Of a stretch of DNA of 5,663 nt, positions 1 to 5,663 are shown in pieces. The notes under the pieces are model-generated. The model was not told the origin of the DNA and did no database searches. It saw only the letters and a program-made list of their open reading frames with translations. Position 1 is the first letter of the stretch; every line of letters begins with the position of its first letter. A program made the translations under genes and the position numbers. This stretch comes from Chromatiales bacterium (lineage in GTDB: Bacteria > Pseudomonadota > Gammaproteobacteria > Chromatiales > Chromatiaceae). The DNA is taken from NCBI GenBank assembly GCA_022360595.1, contig JAKSCN010000131.1:1-5663 (forward strand), in the 5' to 3' direction.

Positions 1-3000
1 ATCCAAATACAACACTGATCAAACTTCGTCAGTTCGCTGAGGTTGTGGCACAGGATCTTGCATCACGTGCAGGTGTTACCTTTGATGAATCAACCACCCA
101 GGCGGACTTGCTTTGGAAGCTAAACCGTGAGATTCGTCTGGATCCGCAAATTTGTGAGCTCTTCCATACGCTTCGTATTGAAGGTAATAAAGCGACACAT
201 CAGTTTCAGACACAGCACCGTGAAGCGATAGACGGGCTCAAAGTCGCCAGGGTGCTGGCGATCTGGTATCACAGAAGCTTTGGTAAGCAGGGCTCGGGTT
301 TCAAACCTGGCACGTTTACATCACCCCAGGACCCCAGTCATCAACTGCAGGCACTACAAGCAGAAATTGAACAACTGAAAGGCCAGCTTACAGATTCAAA
401 TCAACAATTGGAGTCGAGTCAGCAGCTGGCTAGTCTCATCTCTCAAGAAAAAGAAGAGTATGAGGCATTGGCAATCCAAATGGACGAGGAGGCTCGTACC
501 TATTCGCAGGTTGCCGAACAGGCTGAAGCTGAATTGGAGGTTCAAAAAAAGGCGTTTGAGGTTCAGCTAAAAGAATTGCAGGAACAGGCAGCATCAAAGC
601 TGGTCAATGTTCAGGAAGTCATCGCAGAGACACAGAAAGCCTCAAAAGACTTTAGCCTCAACGAAGAACTCACTCGCATCCTTATTGATCAGCAATTGAT
701 TGATGCTGGATGGGAAGCGGATACCAAGAACCTGACTCACAAGCTAGGCGCTCGCCCTGAGAAAGGGAAAAATAAAGCTATTGCCGAGTGGCCTATGCCA
801 AATCCGCATACTGGTGGCCTACAAAGGGCAGACTATGTGCTTTTTGCTGGCCTGATTCCTATTGCTGTGGTCGAGGCCAAACGGGAAAACAAAAATGTCG
901 CAGGAAAGATTGGACAGGCTGAGCGCTATGCGGCCGGTTTCACCCAATCGACCAGCATGACGGCAGCCTGGGAAGAGGAAGGCCGTACAATTGCATGGCC
1001 TCATGGCGATACGGGGCACTTCCAAATCCCTTTCGTCTACTCCTGCAATGGTCGACCCTACATCAAGCAGTTGGCGGAGCAATCGGGTACCTGGTTCCGT
1101 GATGTGCGCGATCCCGCACACCTTGCGAAGCCCCTCCAAGGCTTTCACACGCCGGACGGTCTCCTGGATCGGCTCAAACGTAGTAGGGAGGCTGCGGAAG
1201 CGACGCTCAAAGCCGAAGGCTTCGACTATCTGCGATTACGCAAATACCAGATCAAAGCCATCCAGGCTGTTGAGAAAAATCTGGAAGAGGGCAAACGTGA
1301 TTGCTTGCTCGCCATGGCAACCGGCACCGGCAAGACCCGCACCATCATCGGCCTCATGTACCGTTTCCTTAAGGCGGAACGCTTCAAACGCATTTTGTTC
1401 TTGGTGGATCGTAACGCACTAGGCCAACAGGCTGTCGATGCCTTTAACGATGCGCCGCTGGAACAAAACCAGACACTGTCCAAAATCTACAATGTCGCCG
1501 AACTGGGCGATATGGCCGCCGAGGCAGAAACACGTATCCAGGTCGCGACCGTCCAGGCGATGGTCCGTCGTGTATTCCAGTCAGAAGCACCGCCGAATGT
1601 TGATGCATTCGACTGCATCATCGTCGATGAAGCTCATAGGGGTTATACCCTAGATCAGGAAATGACCGAAGGTGAGCTGGAAATCCGCGATCAGTCGCAA
1701 TACCTCTCCAGCTATCGCCGTGTGCTCGATTACTTCGATGCCGTCAAGATTGGTATGACTGCAACCCCCGCTAAACAAACTACGGAAATCTTTGGCAAGC
1801 CGGTCTATACCTATTCTTACCGTGAGGCGGTTGCAGATGATTGGCTCATCGATCATGAGCCTCCTATACGCTACGAAACTCTGCTCACTCAGAAGGGTAT
1901 AAAGTTTGAGAAAGGGGAGAGCGTCAGCGTTATCAACACACAGACCGGTGAGGTTGATTCGGCCGACCTAGAAGACGAGATGAATTTCGATGTCGAGGCA
2001 TTTAATCGCCGCGTCATAACCGAGTCATTCAATGAAGTAATTTGTGAAGAGTTGGCGAAGGAACTTGACCCAACAGGCGATGAAAAGGTCATGGTATTCT
2101 GCGCCACAGACCTGCATGCCGACATGGTCAAACGCCTACTGGATGAGGCTTTTAAAAATGTATGGGATGAGGAGTACAACGAAGCCGCTGTCCGCAAGAT
2201 CACCGGCGCCAGTGACAAGGTTGATGAACTCATACGCCGATATAAGAACGAGCGCTACCCCAGCATCGCCATTACCGTAGACCTGCTTACTACTGGGATT
2301 GATGTTCCGCCCATCTGTCATCTGGTTTTCCTACGCCGGGTGAAGTCCAGAATTCTGTATGAGCAGATGATTGGACGTGCTACTCGCCGTTGTGACGAGA
2401 TAGGGAAGACGGTGTTCAAGATCTATGATCCGGTAGATATTTACGCGACCTTGCAGGCAGTCAGCACCATGAAGCCGCTGGTTAAGGACCCCGATATCAC
2501 AGTGGAGCAGTTGATCCGCGAGTTATTGGATCCCAAGAGCCTAGAAGCCCCGGGCAGTACGGACGACAGAACCCACGCCGATGATGTACTCTCCGCCCTC
2601 AGCCAAAAGCTAATGCGTGTACTTCGAAAGGCCAATAAGCGGGTGGATGATAGACCTGACATCAAACAAAAAATGACCGAGTTGGAACAGCTCTGGGGTG
2701 TGGAGCCTGGAAAACTACACCAGCACCTGCGGGAACTTGGACCTAGACAAGCTGGCGAGTTCGTTAAAACGCACAAGAACCTAGTCCAGCAATTAGCCGA
2801 GGTGAATAGACTACTGGGCACAGAACGTTATCCCATCATCTCGAACCACAAAGATCAACTCATGGTCCGTGAGCAAAGCTACGGCGAATATAAAAAGCCC
2901 GAAGACTACCTGGAGAGCTTCAACACCTTTGTCCGTGATCAAGTCAATCAATCTGCTGCTCTATCTGTAGTCGTTAATCGACCACGTGACCTGACCCGTG

Positions 3001-3398
3001 AACAGCTTAAGGAAGTTCGCCTCCTCCTTGATCAAAACGGTTTTAATGAAGCCAAACTTAAGACTGCCTGGCGTAGCCAGAGCAATCAGGATATCGCTGC
3101 CAGCATCATCGGCTACATCCGCCAAGCTGCTTTGGGTGAAGCGCTAATTCCCTTCGAAGAGCGGGTATCAAGAGCAATGGAGGGAATCTATGCTTCCCAC
3201 TCCTGGAATCCAGTCCAGCGAAAATGGTTAGAGCGACTAGCCAAACAGTTGGGCTTTGAAGTCATTATCGACCGTCATTTTGTAAACAACCGATTTGCCG
3301 ACAAGGGCGGCGCGAAACAACTAGACAAAATTCTTGGTAACCATCTCGATGAAGTCCTGGATCAACTTGCCGGAACCATTTGGAGCCAGAGTGCATAG
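1..3398 (+). CDS. hsdR: Type I restriction enzyme R subunit (HsdR), 5' end missing
   Basis: This is the motor and nuclease subunit of a type I restriction enzyme; with HsdM and HsdS it pumps DNA using ATP and cuts away from the unmethylated target. The frame is open from the first complete codon at base 3 (residue 1 here) to TAG at 3396-3398, giving 1131 residues. Residues 1-95 resemble the DUF4145 helical domain found at the N-terminus of many HsdR proteins. Residues about 113-214 are rich in E, Q, L and K and look like a coiled coil. A nuclease core follows, with D277, E291 and K293 (VVEAKR) in the D-x13-E-x-K spacing of HsdR nucleases. Helicase motifs are ATGTGKT (439-445), LVDRN (467-471), DEAH (542-545), TATP (586-589), VFCAT (698-702), LLTTGIDVP (761-769) and QMIGRATR (788-795). 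Residues about 960-1125 fit the EcoEI_R_C region that docks on the methylase core. All key residues are present. GTG at 45 is probably an internal valine, because the preceding 14 residues continue the DUF4145 helix; the true start lies upstream. Confidence 0.96.
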   Translation, partial: PNTTLIKLRQFAEVVAQDLASRAGVTFDESTTQADLLWKLNREIRLDPQICELFHTLRIEGNKATHQFQTQHREAIDGLKVARVLAIWYHRSFGKQGSGFKPGTFTSPQDPSHQLQALQAEIEQLKGQLTDSNQQLESSQQLASLISQEKEEYEALAIQMDEEARTYSQVAEQAEAELEVQKKAFEVQLKELQEQAASKLVNVQEVIAETQKASKDFSLNEELTRILIDQQLIDAGWEADTKNLTHKLGARPEKGKNKAIAEWPMPNPHTGGLQRADYVLFAGLIPIAVVEAKRENKNVAGKIGQAERYAAGFTQSTSMTAAWEEEGRTIAWPHGDTGHFQIPFVYSCNGRPYIKQLAEQSGTWFRDVRDPAHLAKPLQGFHTPDGLLDRLKRSREAAEATLKAEGFDYLRLRKYQIKAIQAVEKNLEEGKRDCLLAMATGTGKTRTIIGLMYRFLKAERFKRILFLVDRNALGQQAVDAFNDAPLEQNQTLSKIYNVAELGDMAAEAETRIQVATVQAMVRRVFQSEAPPNVDAFDCIIVDEAHRGYTLDQEMTEGELEIRDQSQYLSSYRRVLDYFDAVKIGMTATPAKQTTEIFGKPVYTYSYREAVADDWLIDHEPPIRYETLLTQKGIKFEKGESVSVINTQTGEVDSADLEDEMNFDVEAFNRRVITESFNEVICEELAKELDPTGDEKVMVFCATDLHADMVKRLLDEAFKNVWDEEYNEAAVRKITGASDKVDELIRRYKNERYPSIAITVDLLTTGIDVPPICHLVFLRRVKSRILYEQMIGRATRRCDEIGKTVFKIYDPVDIYATLQAVSTMKPLVKDPDITVEQLIRELLDPKSLEAPGSTDDRTHADDVLSALSQKLMRVLRKANKRVDDRPDIKQKMTELEQLWGVEPGKLHQHLRELGPRQAGEFVKTHKNLVQQLAEVNRLLGTERYPIISNHKDQLMVREQSYGEYKKPEDYLESFNTFVRDQVNQSAALSVVVNRPRDLTREQLKEVRLLLDQNGFNEAKLKTAWRSQSNQDIAASIIGYIRQAALGEALIPFEERVSRAMEGIYASHSWNPVQRKWLERLAKQLGFEVIIDRHFVNNRFADKGGAKQLDKILGNHLDEVLDQLAGTIWSQSA

Positions 3399-3449
3399 AC
3401 ACTCATACAATAAATCTTGAATACACGTAACAAAGAAAGACTGAACTGA
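3399..3449 (+). other. hsdR-hsdM spacer with a weak hsdM ribosome binding site
   Basis: This 51-base AT-rich spacer lies between the hsdR stop and the hsdM start. I see no inverted repeat followed by a T run, so no terminator, and no convincing pair of -35 and -10 boxes, so hsdM is probably transcribed with hsdR. The only ribosome-binding candidate is the purine stretch AAAGAAAGA at 3432-3440, nine bases before the ATG; its match to AGGAGG is poor. An in-frame TGA at 3447-3449 sits directly before the ATG, so hsdM cannot begin further upstream. Confidence 0.5.
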
Positions 3450-5042
3450 ATGACCAACAACGACATCGTCCAAAAACTCTGGAATCTCTGCGACGTCCTC
3501 CGCGATGACGGCATAAACTACTCCCACTACGTCACTGAGCTGGTGCTGCTGCTCTTTATCAAGATGGAGTACGAGAATACCCAGGCAGGCATCCTCGATC
3601 AGCACAAACTTCCCGAAGGTTGTCGCTGGCGAGACCTCACTGGTAAATCCGGCCTCACCCTGCTCAACGATTACAAGCAGATGCTCCTGGACCTGTCACA
3701 GAGTGACGACCGACTCATCGCTGCTATCTATGCTGATGCACAGACCAGCCTGCGCGAGCCGCGCCACCTGGAACAGCTCATCAAGAGCCTGGATGCCATC
3801 GACTGGTTCAGCGCCCAGAAAGACGGTCTCGGCGACCTCTACGAGGGACTACTGGAAAAGAACGCAAACGAGACCAAATCCGGCGCGGGCCAATACTTCA
3901 CCCCCCGCGCCCTCATCGACAGCATCATTCGCTGTGTCAAACCCCAGACCGGCGAAATCATCCAAGACCCGGCGGCTGGTACGGCGGGCTTTCTGGTCGC
4001 CGCTGATGCCTATATGAAAAGCGAGACTGACGACTACATTGATCTGCCTGCGAAAGCGGCTAAGTTTCAAAAGACCGAGGCCTTCATCGGTATGGAACTG
4101 GTGCCCAACACGCGCCGCCTGGCACTGATGAATTGCCTGCTGCATGGTATGGAAGGTGACGATGAGGGTGTGGTCCACCTTGGCAACACCTTGAGCGATA
4201 CAGGAAAGACGCAACTGCCAAAGGCCGACCTCATCCTCACCAATCCACCCTTCGGTACCGCCAAGGGAGGCGGTGGCCCCACCCGCGACGACTTTACCTT
4301 CAAGACCAGCAACAAGCAGCTCGCCTTCCTGCAGCACATCTATCGCAGCCTCAAACCCGGTGGCCGTGCCGCTGTGGTGTTACCGGATAACGTGCTGTTC
4401 GAGGCTGGTGTAGGCACCGAGATTCGCCGTGACCTGATGGATAAGTGCAACCTGCACACTATCCTGCGCCTGCCTACCGGCATCTTCTATGCACAGGGTG
4501 TCAAGACCAACGTCTTGTTTTTCACCAAAGGTACGGCCAAGAAACCCAAGCAGGAGGAGAACTGCACTCAGAATGTCTGGGTCTACGACTTGCGTAGCAA
4601 CATGCCCAGCTTCGGCAAACGCACCCTGTTTGGTGAGCAACACCTCAAACCTTTTGAGAAAGCCTTTGGTCGCAAAGCCGATGGCACCAGCAAACGCACC
4701 GAAGGTGAATGGAGCTTCACAAATAACTCCCTCTCCCTCGAGGGAGAGGGCCGGGGTGAGGGGGAAGAACAGACCGAAGAGAACAGCCGCTGGCGCAGCT
4801 TCAGCCGCGACTGGATTCGTGACCAGAAAGGCGACTCGCTGGATATCGCCTGGATCAAGGACGAAGACAGCGTCGATGCGAAGAATCTATCGGAGCCGGA
4901 AGTACTGGCGGCGGAGGCGATGGGAGAATTGACTGAGGCGCTGCGGGAGTTGGATGGGTTGATGCGGGCGCTTGGGGCCGGGGATGAGGCTGAGGTGCAG
5001 CGGCAGGTGCTGGCGGATTCAATGGGATTGACGAATGGCTAA
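3450..5042 (+). CDS. hsdM: Type I DNA N6-adenine methyltransferase M subunit (HsdM)
   Basis: HsdM transfers the methyl group of S-adenosylmethionine to adenine N6 in the target chosen by HsdS, and also forms the core on which HsdR assembles. The 530-residue length is normal for the family. Residues 1-130 match the helical HsdM_N domain, starting MTNNDIVQKLW. QYFTPR (148-153) is the usual lead-in to the catalytic fold, DPAAGTAGF (173-181) is the SAM-binding motif I, and NPPFG (265-269) is the adenine-methylase catalytic motif IV. A family-typical loop follows (TSNKQLAFLQH) and then LPDNVLF (311-317). The start is fixed by an in-frame stop immediately before the ATG. One oddity is residues about 421-446, which are longer than I expect between the conserved KRTEGE and RWRSFSR segments; they include a G/E-rich peptide encoded by a palindromic DNA repeat. 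The last 40 codons or so are strikingly G-rich on this strand. The stop overlaps the start of hsdS by 8 bases, which suggests translational coupling. The catalytic motifs are intact, but activity would need a working HsdS. Confidence 0.97.
   Translation: MTNNDIVQKLWNLCDVLRDDGINYSHYVTELVLLLFIKMEYENTQAGILDQHKLPEGCRWRDLTGKSGLTLLNDYKQMLLDLSQSDDRLIAAIYADAQTSLREPRHLEQLIKSLDAIDWFSAQKDGLGDLYEGLLEKNANETKSGAGQYFTPRALIDSIIRCVKPQTGEIIQDPAAGTAGFLVAADAYMKSETDDYIDLPAKAAKFQKTEAFIGMELVPNTRRLALMNCLLHGMEGDDEGVVHLGNTLSDTGKTQLPKADLILTNPPFGTAKGGGGPTRDDFTFKTSNKQLAFLQHIYRSLKPGGRAAVVLPDNVLFEAGVGTEIRRDLMDKCNLHTILRLPTGIFYAQGVKTNVLFFTKGTAKKPKQEENCTQNVWVYDLRSNMPSFGKRTLFGEQHLKPFEKAFGRKADGTSKRTEGEWSFTNNSLSLEGEGRGEGEEQTEENSRWRSFSRDWIRDQKGDSLDIAWIKDEDSVDAKNLSEPEVLAAEAMGELTEALRELDGLMRALGAGDEAEVQRQVLADSMGLTNG
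4727..4764. repeat. REP-like palindromic repeat read in frame within hsdM
   Basis: Two 11-base arms, CCCTCTCCCTC (4729-4739) and GAGGGAGAGGG (4740-4750), form a perfect 22-base palindrome. It is followed by CCGGGGTGAGGGGG, so GGGTGAGGG echoes the arm. From memory, short palindromes with this core (CCCTCTCCC / GGGAGAGGG plus a GGGTGAGGG tail) occur in many copies in beta- and gammaproteobacterial genomes, usually between genes. Here it is translated as about NSLSLEGEGRGEGEE (HsdM residues 426-440), without a stop or frameshift. As RNA it could fold into a 9-bp GC-rich stem with a four-base loop; no T run follows, so it does not look like an intrinsic terminator. The palindrome is certain. Its membership of a dispersed family is recalled and cannot be tested in a single window. 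Confidence 0.75.
5024..5042 (+). promoter_or_regulatory. hsdS ribosome binding site and hsdM-hsdS start/stop overlap
   Basis: GGGA at 5024-5027 is a plausible Shine-Dalgarno core, seven bases before the ATG at 5035. The hsdS start and the hsdM stop overlap in ATGGCTAA (5035-5042). This arrangement is typical of translationally coupled genes whose products are needed in fixed ratio, here M2S, and it supports 5035 as the hsdS start. The encoded N-terminus, MANRGIPDEWV, also looks like a normal HsdS beginning. Confidence 0.55.
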
Positions 5043-5663
5043 TCGTGGTATCCCAGATGAGTGGGTGACGGTTTCCCTCGATCAGATTGCGTCTTGGGGC
5101 TCTGGGGCACACCTTCTAGAAAGCACCCTGAATATTACGGTGGCGACATCCCGTGGGTAAAAACCGGCGATCTAGGGCCAAAAGTTTTATCCGCCGCTAG
5201 TGAATCGATAACAAACGAAGGAGTAGAGAAATCTAGTGCTAAGTTTTTCCCTAAAGGCTCAGCTGTGATTGCGATGTACGGGGCTACCATTGGAAAAACA
5301 TCAATCTTGGGAATTGACGCTACGACAAATCAAGCATGTGCAGTTGGTCAACCGGTTCCTGAAGTAACGACTTCTGATTTTCTTTACTACTCCTTAGTTA
5401 ATGAGAAGGATGAGTTTATTCGGAAAGGCAAAGGAGGGGCGCAGCCGAATATTTCTCAAACACTCATCAAAGAGCATCAGGTTGCGTTGCCTCCGTTTGC
5501 AGAACAAAAACAAATAGCCGCCAAACTGGACGAATTGCTGGCGCAGGTGGACAGCATCAAAACCCGCCTCGATGCCATCCCCGACATCTTCAAACACTTC
5601 CGCCAATCCGTCCTCGCCGCCGCCTTTGATGGGCGATTGACGGAGAGTTGGAGGTCAAATTTC
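5035..5663 (+). pseudogene. hsdS: Type I specificity subunit (HsdS), frameshifted and cut by the window end
   Basis: HsdS recognises the two halves of the target through two target recognition domains (TRDs) and holds the two HsdM subunits. As written, the ATG frame from 5035 encodes 24 family-like residues (MANRGIPDEW...SWGSG), then 17 unrelated ones, and stops at TAA 5158-5160, giving 41 residues. Homology resumes in another frame at 5106-5109 (GTPSRKHPEYYGGDIPW) and stays open to base 5663. Adding one G to the run at 5104-5107 joins the two into 210 residues reading GSGGTPSRKHPEYY, a classic start of an HsdS TRD. In restored numbering, YGATIGK (82-88) and TTNQAC (97-102) are Methylase_S signatures. 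LPPFAEQKQIAAKLDELLAQ (152-171) starts the long conserved helix that separates the two TRDs, and it is followed by FRQSVLAAAFDGRLTESW. The second TRD would lie beyond the window. The break could be a real mutation, an off state, or a homopolymer sequencing error; I cannot tell which. Confidence 0.9.
5104..5107 (+). other. Probable one-base deletion in an hsdS G run
   Basis: The run GGGG falls at the exact point where HsdS homology changes frame. With five Gs the reading is TCT GGG GGC ACA CCT (S-G-G-T-P), a highly conserved HsdS motif; with four it becomes S-G-A-H-L and terminates at 5158. The position of the indel is certain to within a few bases. Whether it exists in the organism or arose in sequencing cannot be judged from one sequence. 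Confidence 0.85.

Noticed and set aside
45..47. GTG as the true hsdR start codon
   Set aside because: The same frame is open to base 3, and the 14 upstream residues (PNTTLIKLRQFAEV) fit the DUF4145 helix seen in HsdR homologues, so GTG is most likely an internal valine and the gene begins outside the window.
991..1422. 143-codon open frame on the plus strand inside hsdR
   Set aside because: It overlaps the HsdR nuclease-helicase region in another frame, is rich in R, S and P, and matches no family I know.
3406..3411. TACAAT resembling a -10 box ahead of hsdM
   Set aside because: No acceptable -35 sequence lies 16-18 bases upstream, and the spacing fits a simple operon spacer.
3849..4337. 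162-codon open frame on the minus strand
   Set aside because: It lies wholly antisense to the conserved catalytic core of hsdM and its product shows no recognisable family; it is a by-product of hsdM codon use.
4729..4762. Palindrome as an intrinsic transcription terminator
   Set aside because: The hairpin is strong but is followed by a G/A-rich stretch with no T run, and it lies inside the hsdM reading frame ahead of hsdS.
5098..5110. Programmed ribosomal frameshift joining the two HsdS frames
   Set aside because: A -1 shift is needed, but the codons TCT GGG GCA do not form an X XXY YYZ slippery heptamer, and the GGG tRNA would re-pair poorly on TGG. An indel explains the site better.
4855..5112. 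85-codon proline-rich open frame on the minus strand
   Set aside because: It is antisense to the G-rich end of hsdM and the start of hsdS; the P/A-rich low-complexity product simply reflects the strand bias.

Overview
The window holds most of one type I restriction-modification locus, read entirely on the + strand in the order hsdR, hsdM, hsdS. HsdR is cut by the left edge and HsdS by the right edge; HsdM is complete. The three genes look like one transcription unit: a 51-base spacer separates hsdR from hsdM, and hsdM and hsdS overlap by 8 bases. I see no promoter or terminator inside the window. Nearly every base is coding, and there is no RNA gene, CRISPR array or transposase.

Layout. 1-3398: HsdR, the ATP-dependent motor and nuclease subunit, with an N-terminal DUF4145-like segment, a long coiled coil, a D-E-x-K nuclease, two RecA-like helicase lobes and a C-terminal EcoEI_R_C-like region. 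3399-3449: spacer. 3450-5042: HsdM, an N6-adenine methyltransferase with DPAAGTAGF and NPPF motifs. It carries a short palindromic repeat (about 4727-4764) that is read through in frame. 5035-5663: HsdS, the DNA-recognition subunit, covering the first target recognition domain and the first conserved helical region. It is interrupted by an apparent one-base deletion in a G run at 5104-5107.

If the locus were intact, HsdS would choose the target, M2S would methylate it, and R2M2S would translocate DNA and cut when the site is unmethylated. As written, HsdS ends after 41 codons, so neither modification nor restriction would be expected unless another hsdS is present, the frame is restored, or the missing base is a sequencing error.

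Organism. Base composition near 50% GC, the gene families, and a palindromic repeat of a type I recall as common in beta- and gammaproteobacteria suggest a proteobacterium, probably gamma. This is a weak inference. Type I loci are commonly horizontally transferred. I do not see a previously undescribed system here; the frameshifted hsdS and the translated repeat in hsdM are the two points that deserve a second look.
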